Under the pieces are notes generated by a model. It saw nothing but the letters and a program-made list of their open reading frames with translations, did no database searches and was not told the origin of the DNA. From DAIDKA01 sp035485475 (lineage in GTDB: Bacteria > Pseudomonadota > Gammaproteobacteria > Steroidobacterales > Steroidobacteraceae): a stretch of DNA of 14,079 nt. Below, one piece after another: positions 8,382-14,079 of this stretch; position 1 is the stretch's first letter; every line of letters begins with the position of its first letter. The position numbers were made by a program, and so were the translations under genes. The DNA is taken from the NCBI GenBank assembly GCA_035485475.1, contig DATHOA010000161.1, positions 1 through 14,079 of the forward strand. Reading direction: 5' to 3'.

Positions 8382-9346
8382 GCGTCGCCGCCCGGCAATG
8401 CGCCTGACGCCCACGGCGCACGCCGCATCGCGGTTGGGATAGCGCGGTCTCTTCCTAGCCGTTTGCTCGCATACAGACCCCGATCCGCGGCACGAAGCAG
8501 TCTCAATACCGAGGCCTCGCGCAGTGCCTGTGCGCTCTCCAGGGCGGACAGGCCAATGGTCACGGTGATTCGATGGGGGCCCGCGTTTGTCGATACCATG
8601 TTTGCAGCAAGCGCCTGACGCAGTCTGGTGGCGATATAGCTTGCCTCGGTCTGGTTGGTTTCCGGCAACACCAGCACAAACTCCTCGCCACCTGAACGGG
8701 CGATCCAGCCGGTCGCCTGACGGATGCAACTTGCCGCGTGTTTTACAAACTCCCGCAGGATCCCCTCGCAGGTTTCGTGTCCGTGGTCGTCGTTCACCTG
8801 CCTGAAGCGGTCGATGTCGCAACTGAGCACCGCAAGCGGCTTACCGCTGTGGCGCGCCCGCTCCAGTTCCCGGGGCAGATATTTCAGTAGGAAGCGTCGA
8901 TTACCCACTCCGGTGACGGCATCCGTGAGAGATATGCGGCGCCGTTGCCGGTTGCTGACGGGCAGCGAGCGCTCCAGTTGCCCGACGCGTCGGCCGACTC
9001 CAATACGCCCGAGGAGTTCTTCCGTAGTGGAACCTTGGACCACGTAGTCATCCGCCCCGCCAGCAAGACCGGCCACGATATCGCTCCTCGCGCTGCGCGC
9101 GGTCACCAGTCCGCGGCCCTCCATATCCGGCATGTGCCAGTCGGTCAGTACGATCTGACAGGGAGTTTCGCTGAGGATCTGCAAGGCGGCGGCCCCCGAG
9201 CTGGCGGTCTGCGTCTCATAGCCGCCAAGTACCACCAATGCCGTAAGCTGCTTCAGCACGAGTGCATCATCGTCGACGATCAACACCCGGCAGCTCGAGG
9301 ATGGTTCCAACAACACCACGATCTGAGAGTCGCTGCTATCAGTCAT
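8378..9346 (-). CDS. Receiver-GGDEF diguanylate cyclase with degenerate receiver
   Basis: A 322-residue protein expected to make c-di-GMP from two GTP. The receiver (about 18-127) begins normally, with VDDD at 24-27 and Asp69 in LTDWHMPDMEG, but runs straight from MEG (77) into GLVTARS, so the alpha-3 helix region of roughly 15-20 residues is missing. The usual Lys is Gln104 (YVVQGS). The GGDEF domain has DIDRFRQVND (177-186) and an active-site GGEEF (219-223), so catalysis is plausible. The inhibitory RxxD motif is RQAT (209-212), so product feedback at the I-site is probably lost. The ATG at 9346 was chosen 28 bp after the EAL stop; an in-frame ATG at 9436 would overlap the EAL gene by 62 bases. 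The ribosome site is weak. It ends in the GTGA overlap with the HPt gene. Confidence 0.9.
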   Translation of the reverse strand: MTDSSDSQIVVLLEPSSSCRVLIVDDDALVLKQLTALVVLGGYETQTASSGAAALQILSETPCQIVLTDWHMPDMEGRGLVTARSARSDIVAGLAGGADDYVVQGSTTEELLGRIGVGRRVGQLERSLPVSNRQRRRISLTDAVTGVGNRRFLLKYLPRELERARHSGKPLAVLSCDIDRFRQVNDDHGHETCEGILREFVKHAASCIRQATGWIARSGGEEFVLVLPETNQTEASYIATRLRQALAANMVSTNAGPHRITVTIGLSALESAQALREASVLRLLRAADRGLYASKRLGRDRAIPTAMRRAPWASGALPGGDA

Positions 9347-9374
9347 CGCAGTGCGCGACAGGGACGTGCGTGGG

Positions 9375-10265
9375 TCAGGCAATTGAATGCAGCTTGGCGC
9401 GGTTGAGCCTGGCGGGGTTATTTGCCGAGCGCGCACCCCACCGCTGTTTCAGGAATGTTTCCACCTGGCAGGCGGATACCGGACGCGAGAGCAGGTAGCC
9501 CTGCATTTGGTTACAGCCCATGCGCAGGAGCAATTCGAACTGAGCTTCCGTCTCCACGCCTTCCGCCAGCACGGCAAAGCCCAGATCATCGCCCAGCGAG
9601 ATCAAGGCGCGCACGATGGCCGCGGTCTTTGAATCAGTGATCACACGATGGATCAGCGATCTATCTATCTTCAGGCGATCCACCGGCATCCGCGACAAAT
9701 AGCTCAGGCTCGAGTAGCCAGTCCCGAAGTCATCCAGGGCGATGCGTACGCCAAGCTGCTTCCATTGTGCGAGTCGCTGCAGCGCGAAGTCCGGATTTTC
9801 GATCAGAATGCCTTCGGTGATCTCAAGTTCCAGGCGTGAGGCGGGAAAACCCGTGGATTCCAGCGCCCGCGCCAAAATCCCGGAGAACTCCGCGCAAATC
9901 TGGTGTGGAGAGACATTCACGCAAAGTATCGGCGGCGCCTCACCCGGTAGTCGCCACGTCATCGCAGTCTTGCATGCCTCTTCGAGCACCCACTGCCCCA
10001 ATGCAGATATCAGTCCGGCCTGCTCCGCCTGTTTTATGAAGACCGAGGGCGTAATGGGCGCGGCATTGCGCGGAAACCAGCGAGCGAGAGCTTCAACGCC
10101 GCAGGGTCGGCCGTCGATACTGCGGTATTGGGGCTGGTAGTGCAGACTCAGCTCATCGCGCTCGATTGCCTTTCGCAGCTGTGCGGTAAACAACTCACTC
10201 TTGCGCGGATCCTCGTGGACCGGCGCGTGGGCGGGGATACCCACTTCCACATCTAATTGAGTCAT
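9375..10265 (-). CDS. Stand-alone EAL-domain c-di-GMP phosphodiesterase
   Basis: A 296-residue EAL protein expected to hydrolyse c-di-GMP to pGpG in the cytoplasm. All recognised catalytic residues are visible: EAL at 58-60, Asn117 in VNVSP, Glu151 in EITE, the Asp pair 178-179 in LDDFGTG, Lys199 in LKID, Glu235 in AEGVET and Gln255 in MQGYLLS. There is no sensory domain apart from about 25 N-terminal residues, so control must come from partners or expression. The ATG at 10265 is preferred over the in-frame ATG at 10280 because AAGGA lies 4 nt before it. It follows the LuxR-type regulator after about 146 bases and is followed 28 bp later by the opposing cyclase. EAL proteins without a receiver next to kinase/receiver genes recall the Roc/Sad arrangement, but there the EAL protein carries a receiver. 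Confidence 0.94.
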   Translation of the reverse strand: MTQLDVEVGIPAHAPVHEDPRKSELFTAQLRKAIERDELSLHYQPQYRSIDGRPCGVEALARWFPRNAAPITPSVFIKQAEQAGLISALGQWVLEEACKTAMTWRLPGEAPPILCVNVSPHQICAEFSGILARALESTGFPASRLELEITEGILIENPDFALQRLAQWKQLGVRIALDDFGTGYSSLSYLSRMPVDRLKIDRSLIHRVITDSKTAAIVRALISLGDDLGFAVLAEGVETEAQFELLLRMGCNQMQGYLLSRPVSACQVETFLKQRWGARSANNPARLNRAKLHSIA

Positions 10266-10269
10266 CGCT

Positions 10270-10274
10270 TCCTT
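10270..10274 (-). promoter_or_regulatory. Ribosome binding site deciding the EAL start
   Basis: AAGGA on the minus strand lies 4 nt before the ATG at 10265 and is the clearest ribosome site in the minus-strand cluster. It lies inside the would-be coding start of the 10280 form, so it favours the shorter protein. Confidence 0.6.
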
Positions 10275-10313
10275 TGCCATGCGGCTAGCATCCGGCTGGC
10301 GAGGGACACTGTA

Positions 10314-10325
10314 GGCACTCGTGCC
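10314..10325. promoter_or_regulatory. 12-bp palindrome upstream of the EAL gene
   Basis: GGCACTCGTGCC has perfect 5-bp arms around TC and lies 49-60 nt before the EAL start, in the 146-base gap after the LuxR-type regulator. It could be an operator for an internal promoter. No T-run follows, so it is not a good intrinsic terminator. No confident -35/-10 hexamers were found beside it. A 5-bp-arm dyad can arise by chance. Confidence 0.25.
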
Positions 10326-10411
10326 CGATACCGATGTCAGGAGTTCTAGACGCGGCCTGTAGTCACGGCGGATTTGCGGGCCTGGTCGCAGCCGAACCCG
10401 GCGTCCCGGAT

Positions 10412-11071
10412 CTAGAGTGGCGCCATTTCGTGAGCCACAGCGAAACGGATCAATCCGGCAAGATCCGTCACTCCCAGCTTCCCCATCAACCGGCTACGAT
10501 AGGTGTCAATGGTCTTTCGGGACAGCGACAGACGTACTCCGATGTCCGCGCTCGAAGCACCGGTCACAGTCAGGTGCAGTACCTCGCGTTCGCGGGGACT
10601 GAGACTTTCGATCGGACTGGTGGGATTGTGGTCACTGAGCAAACCGTCAATGAGTAGACCGGTCAGGCGCGGACTCAGGTACCGCTCGCCCTTGCACACC
10701 GCCGTCACGGCCTGGACGATTTCGGTGCCTGCACTCTCCTTCAGTACATAGCCGCGCGCCCCGGCGCGCAGCGCGCGGAACACATGTTCGGACGTATCCC
10801 AAGCGGAGAGGATCACGATTTGAGTCAGCGGCCGCGCCGCCAGAATGAGCAAAGTGGCGTCGATCCCGCTGAGCAGCGGCAGCGCCAGATCCATGACGAT
10901 TACGTCCGGCGTCAACTTCGCGGCAGCCCGGACCGCTGCCTTACCATCCGCCACGGCCCCGACTACCCGCATCTCGCTCCTTGCGTTGAGCAGCACGGAC
11001 AATCCGTCGCGGACGATGCCATGGTCATCCACAACCAATACTTTGATCGGGGCTGCAGATTGATTGTCCAT
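10412..11071 (-). CDS. NarL/FixJ-family response regulator with LuxR-type HTH
   Basis: A 219-residue DNA-binding response regulator. The receiver (about 9-125) has VDDH (14-17), Asp61 in IVMDLALPLLSG, Ser89 in ILSAWD and Lys111 in YVLKES, so it should be phosphorylated. The C-terminal HTH (about 157-213) has LSPREREVL, then SLSRKTIDTYRSRLMGKLGV, the recognition helix region of the family. The ATG at 11071 (MDNQSAAPIKVLVVDDH) is chosen because the domain begins there; an in-frame extension to 11209 shows no domain and would reach far into the divergent promoter region. The ribosome site is weak. As the first gene of the minus-strand block and the only DNA-binding protein seen, it is the natural candidate to control this operon, the divergent gene and perhaps the adhesin (inference). 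Its cognate kinase is not proven. Confidence 0.94.
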   Translation of the reverse strand: MDNQSAAPIKVLVVDDHGIVRDGLSVLLNARSEMRVVGAVADGKAAVRAAAKLTPDVIVMDLALPLLSGIDATLLILAARPLTQIVILSAWDTSEHVFRALRAGARGYVLKESAGTEIVQAVTAVCKGERYLSPRLTGLLIDGLLSDHNPTSPIESLSPREREVLHLTVTGASSADIGVRLSLSRKTIDTYRSRLMGKLGVTDLAGLIRFAVAHEMAPL

Positions 11072-11133
11072 AGTTACTGCCAGTGCGTGGTGTGGTGTTT
11101 GCTCCTTAGCTCCGGGCTCGCCGAGGCAGTCTA

Positions 11134-11150
11134 CGCCGCAAATGGCGGCG
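11134..11150. promoter_or_regulatory. GC-rich dyad in the leader of the LuxR-type regulator
   Basis: CGCCGC and GCGGCG are perfect 6-bp arms around AAATG. It lies 63-79 bases upstream of the regulator start and would form a hairpin if transcribed in its leader. There is no T-run on either strand, so a terminator role is unlikely. GC-rich DNA gives such dyads by chance. Confidence 0.2.
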
Positions 11151-11167
11151 GGTCGGGCCCGGCCGAC

Positions 11168-11182
11168 GATTTGTCGCAAATC
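11168..11182. promoter_or_regulatory. GATTTG-TCG-CAAATC dyad, candidate operator
   Basis: A perfect 6-bp inverted repeat with a 3-base centre lies near the left-middle of the divergent region, 97 bases before the minus-strand regulator start and 195 before the plus-strand start. It is AT-richer than its surroundings, which fits a protein-binding site better than an RNA hairpin. Autoregulation by the adjacent LuxR-type regulator is possible but untested. Confidence 0.35.
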
Positions 11183-11367
11183 AGGATTCTCGATCCGCAA
11201 CGCTGACAAGGAGCTTGAGCCTTGGCTAGAGGCGCGCAGTAAGCTTGAACAAGGCTATGGCCTGTGAGGCCGGGCATGTGGTGCGCCGCACAGACGACCG
11301 CACCTGTGGTCCGTTACAACCCACGTCGGTATGCCACCGTACCGACTCTACTCGCTGATACCAGCGC

Positions 11368-11372
11368 AAGGA
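11368..11372 (+). promoter_or_regulatory. Ribosome binding site of the receiver-PAS-GGDEF-EAL gene
   Basis: AAGGA lies 4 nt before the ATG at 11377, which supports this start directly. Confidence 0.65.
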
Positions 11373-11376
11373 TTCA

Positions 11377-13533
11377 ATGTCGCGCCGCGTCCTTCTAATC
11401 GATGACAATCCGTTGGATCGAACGGCCATAGTGGATGCGTTGGTCCACACCGAGGGTGCCCCATTTCTGCTCGAACGGGTTGGTCTGCTTTCGGCGGGTC
11501 TGCAACGACTCTCGAGGGACCGGAACAGGCACACCACCGCCTCGGACCGCATCTCGGCCATCATCGTCGATCTGTTCCTGCCGGATAGCAACGGCATCGA
11601 GACCTTCGATCAACTCTTCCAGGCGACGCCGTACATTCCAATCCTCGTCATCGCCACGGTGCATGATGAGCACCTTGCCAAGCTTGCCGTGCGGCATGGC
11701 GCACAGGGCTACCTGCTGAAGCCCCGGCTCGATCGGTATTCCCTCTGCAAGGCGTTGGAGAGCATGGTCGAACGCGCCGCCAATGCCGAGGTGCTGTTTG
11801 CACAAAGAGAACTTGCGCAGATAACGCTGAACTGCATCGGGGACGCCGTCATCAGCGTGAATTTTGGCGGAGAGGTCACGTATCTCAATGCGGCAGCGGA
11901 AGCCATGACGGGCTGGCAGTGCGACGAGGCGCTAGCTCGGCCGCTGGTGGAAGTGCTCAATATCTTAAATGGCGCCACGCGCATACCTGTGACAAATCCA
12001 ATGCTGGTGGCCATGATCGAAAACACGACGTCGCGTCTTACTCCGGACTGCGTTCTCATTCGACGCGATGGTTCTGAGGCCGGTATTGAAGATTCCGCGG
12101 CCCCTATCCACGACCGGAACGGGCAAGTGACCGGTGCGGTCATGGTCTTTCATGACGTCACGGAGGCGCGGGCCTTGGCGCTTCGGACGGCGCATCTTGC
12201 GCAACACGATGCCTTAACCGGCCTGGCCAACAGAGCGCTATTGAACGACCGCCTATCCCATGCCATCACGACGGCGCAGCGCCATCAAGGCAAGCTCGCG
12301 GTGCTGTTTATCGATCTCGATCGGTTCAAGGAAATCAACGACTCCGCGGGCCATGCCATTGGCGATCATCTGCTTCAGGCCGTGGCACAGCGGCTGCTTG
12401 CTGGCGTGCGCAACTCCGACACCGTCGCCCGATTCGGGGGAGACGAGTTCGTCATAGTACTTTCGGAAGTCGCACAGTGCGAGGATGCGGCGATCAGCGC
12501 CGACAAACTACTCCTCGCTTTGAGTGTTCCGTTCAATGTTGATGCCCATTCGATCCACATTACGGCCAGTATCGGGATTGCCACCTATCCCGATGACGCG
12601 CTGGATGCAGAGACACTTCTGAAGAGCGCCGATATCGCGATGTATCACGCGAAGGAGAGCGGGCGCAATCAGCATCACTTTTACGAGCGAAACATGAATC
12701 GGCTCGCGGGGGAGCGACTGGCCCTCGCGGGTGGCTTGCGCCGTGCGATCGCGCAGAATGAATTTCTGCTCCACTACCAGCCCATCGTCAACTTGCGCAC
12801 CGGGGAGATCACTGGCGTTGAGTCCTTGATACGCTGGCGGCACCCGGATCACGGCATTGTGCCGGCGGCCCCGTTCATACGTGTCGCGGAGCAATGCGGG
12901 CTCATCGTGCCAATTGGCCGGTGGGTGTTGGGCGAAGCGTGCCGTCAAGCCCGTGCATGGCTGGATGCCGGTCTTCCCGCGATCCGAATAGGAGTGAATG
13001 CTTCCTCCGTTGAAGTCGGGAAGAAGGGCTTTGTCGACAACGTGCGCGCGACCCTCTTGGCGTGTAATCTGGACCCGCGTTGTCTGGAACTGGAGCTGAC
13101 CGAAACCCACCTCGCGCACAAGCCCGACATCATCGGCGAAACGCTGCGGGAGCTGAAGATTCTGGGCGTGCAGCTGGCCTTTGATGACTTCGGCACGGGT
13201 TTCGCGAGCTTGAGCTGTCTGCGCAGACTTCCAGTGGATGCGCTGAAGATTGATCAATCGTTCGTGCGCAATCTTACCTCTCAGGCAGACGATGCCAGCA
13301 TCGCCTGCGCCATGATCACCATGGGGCGCAGCCTGCACCTGCGAGTCGTCGCGGAGGGCATTGAAACACGGCGGCAGCTCGCGTTCCTGCGGGATCAGAA
13401 CTGCCCCGAGGGACAGGGGTACTACTTCAGCCGGCCGGTAGCGGCCGACGAGTTCGCGGTCCTGATGCGCCGGCGTTTTGCGGTCGGCCCGGCACTCGTG
13501 TCCGAGACGCCATTGTCCGGGCGAGCGCAATGA
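11377..13533 (+). CDS. Receiver-PAS-GGDEF-EAL bifunctional c-di-GMP enzyme
   Basis: A 718-residue cytoplasmic protein that could both make and degrade c-di-GMP under phosphorylation and PAS control. The receiver (about 4-130) has IDD at 8-10, Asp65 in IIVDLFLPDSNG, Thr94 and Lys115 (YLLKP). A PAS domain follows (about 141-265). The GGDEF domain (about 272-440) has DLDRFKEIND, an intact RFGGDEF (GGDEF at 354-358) and an intact I-site RNSD (345-348), so product inhibition is expected. The EAL domain (about 445-700) has ESL (482-484) in place of EAL, but Asn541, Glu576 in ELTE, the Asp pair at 603-604, Lys624, Glu660 and Gln680 are all present, so hydrolysis is plausible. It is transcribed away from the minus-strand cluster and is followed after 69 bases by another sensor-like gene. 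No terminator was seen after it. Confidence 0.95.
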   Translation: MSRRVLLIDDNPLDRTAIVDALVHTEGAPFLLERVGLLSAGLQRLSRDRNRHTTASDRISAIIVDLFLPDSNGIETFDQLFQATPYIPILVIATVHDEHLAKLAVRHGAQGYLLKPRLDRYSLCKALESMVERAANAEVLFAQRELAQITLNCIGDAVISVNFGGEVTYLNAAAEAMTGWQCDEALARPLVEVLNILNGATRIPVTNPMLVAMIENTTSRLTPDCVLIRRDGSEAGIEDSAAPIHDRNGQVTGAVMVFHDVTEARALALRTAHLAQHDALTGLANRALLNDRLSHAITTAQRHQGKLAVLFIDLDRFKEINDSAGHAIGDHLLQAVAQRLLAGVRNSDTVARFGGDEFVIVLSEVAQCEDAAISADKLLLALSVPFNVDAHSIHITASIGIATYPDDALDAETLLKSADIAMYHAKESGRNQHHFYERNMNRLAGERLALAGGLRRAIAQNEFLLHYQPIVNLRTGEITGVESLIRWRHPDHGIVPAAPFIRVAEQCGLIVPIGRWVLGEACRQARAWLDAGLPAIRIGVNASSVEVGKKGFVDNVRATLLACNLDPRCLELELTETHLAHKPDIIGETLRELKILGVQLAFDDFGTGFASLSCLRRLPVDALKIDQSFVRNLTSQADDASIACAMITMGRSLHLRVVAEGIETRRQLAFLRDQNCPEGQGYYFSRPVAADEFAVLMRRRFAVGPALVSETPLSGRAQ

Positions 13534-13602
13534 GCTGCGGGTGGTCTGGCGCAACGTGATCTACCGTACATATGCGGGTCGCCGCTTCGGCTACCATGTC
13601 GG

Positions 13603-14079
13603 GTGCTTCACGATTTTCTAGCGACGAATCGGGCCCTGTTGGTTGAGCGGTGTCGACTCATGGTTGCCACCAGGTCCGGGCCCAAGGCCGCCCAAGATGA
13701 ATTGGCGCACGGGATCCCCGTGTTCCTTGATCAGCTCATCGGTGCGCTCGCGCACCGGCAACAGGCACCTCCCAGCGTTTCTAGCGACGGCACCAGGGAA
13801 CCTTGGTCAAACAGGGAACTGGCCGAGACGGCAACGGTGCATGGGCGCGATTTGCTGGATCAGGGCTTTACGCTTGAACAGGTGGTCCGTGACTATGGCG
13901 ATGTGTGCCAGTCGGTCACCCATCTGGCGTTCCAGACAGGAGAGCCAATCGCGGCCGAGGAATTTCACACCTTCAATCGTTGCCTTGACGATGCCATCGC
14001 CGGCGCCGTGACGGAATACGCCAGGCATAGCGCACTGAGCAGTGAGTTCGTCAGCGACGCAATGAACTCCCGCCTCGCC
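13603..14079 (+). CDS. Sensor-type protein, N-terminal part (probable histidine kinase; runs off right edge)
   Basis: The frame is open for 159 codons to the window end. Residues 1-145 match what I recall as an RsbRD-N-like helical sensory domain placed before histidine kinase cores: LHDFLATNRALLVERCR near the start, ELAHGIPVFLDQLI (33-46), then VHGRDLLDQGFTLEQVV, RDYGDVCQSVTHLA and FHTFNRCLDDAIAGAVTEY. Relatives usually begin MLHDFL, so the GTG at 13603 (VLHDFL) is the chosen start, although no clear ribosome site precedes it; an ATG at 13660 would cut into the domain. The expected kinase core lies beyond the edge, so the output is inferred, not seen. It begins 69 bases after the receiver-PAS-GGDEF-EAL gene on the same strand and may be its kinase. 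The insert at about 52-74 is rich in Ser, Pro and Gln and looks flexible. Confidence 0.8.
   Translation, partial: MLHDFLATNRALLVERCRLMVATRSGPKAAQDELAHGIPVFLDQLIGALAHRQQAPPSVSSDGTREPWSNRELAETATVHGRDLLDQGFTLEQVVRDYGDVCQSVTHLAFQTGEPIAAEEFHTFNRCLDDAIAGAVTEYARHSALSSEFVSDAMNSRLA

Larger units (their letters stand above)
11072..11376. other. Divergent intergenic region between the two signalling operons
   Basis: These 305 bases separate the starts of the LuxR-type regulator (minus) and the receiver-PAS-GGDEF-EAL gene (plus), so promoters in both directions must lie here. I see two perfect dyads (listed separately) and a shorter GGCC-TGTGA-GGCC around 11259-11271. I found no confident sigma-70 or sigma-54 hexamers and no plausible protein-coding frame with known features. 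Confidence 0.6.

Noticed and set aside
8382..8822. Upstream extension of the HPt gene
   Set aside because: It is a shifted frame of the GGDEF domain; the GTG that overlaps the cyclase stop gives a normal-length HPt protein.
10395..10411. CCGG-containing hairpin after the LuxR-type regulator as a terminator
   Set aside because: The stem is 4 bp and no T-run follows on the minus strand.
10778..10789. GAACACATGTTC, which shares half-sites with the dyad before the adhesin
   Set aside because: It is inside the receiver coding sequence of the LuxR-type regulator (codons for SEHVF) and is likely chance.
12508..13554. 348-codon minus-strand frame opposite the GGDEF-EAL gene
   Set aside because: It lies wholly antisense to a gene with intact GGDEF and EAL motifs, and shows no recognisable domain.
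13643..14011. 122-codon plus-strand frame at the right edge
   Set aside because: The frame beginning at 13603 gives a recognisable sensory domain open to the window end; this one does not.

Overview
The window looks like chromosomal DNA of a fairly GC-rich Gram-negative bacterium, probably a beta- or gammaproteobacterium. The main pointer is an exported adhesin with an extended ESPR-type signal peptide, a feature of large secreted proteins in those two classes. GC content and codon use were judged by eye only, and genus cannot be named from the sequence.

Layout, all on the minus strand from about 11.07 kb down to base 1: a NarL/FixJ-type response regulator (10412-11071), a stand-alone EAL c-di-GMP phosphodiesterase (9375-10265), a receiver-GGDEF protein with an eroded receiver (8378-9346), a discrete HPt domain (8004-8381), a soluble triple-PAS histidine kinase (6034-8007), a receiver-histidine kinase with an extra C-terminal domain (4401-5978), a single-domain receiver (3983-4408), and then a large two-partner-secretion (filamentous haemagglutinin-like) adhesin that starts at 3821 and runs off the left edge. 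Several junctions in the signalling block overlap by 4 or 8 bases, so this is very likely one co-transcribed module. The adhesin has its own 161-base leader region holding a perfect 7-bp dyad.

On the plus strand, divergent from the response regulator across a 305-base gap, lie a receiver-PAS-GGDEF-EAL protein (11377-13533) and the start of a second sensor-type protein (from 13603) that runs off the right edge.

Working model (inference): soluble kinases feed phosphate through separate receiver and HPt parts to a DNA-binding regulator and to enzymes that make and break c-di-GMP, and the output is surface adhesion through the TPS adhesin next door. TPS adhesins under c-di-GMP control are known (CdrA of Pseudomonas aeruginosa), and phosphorelays that include EAL proteins are known (the Roc/Sad system). 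This particular gene set, with a degenerate receiver on the cyclase and what looks like a vestigial GGDEF domain on a kinase, is not one I recognise as a named system. No RNA genes, CRISPR arrays, insertion sequences or convincing intrinsic terminators were seen.
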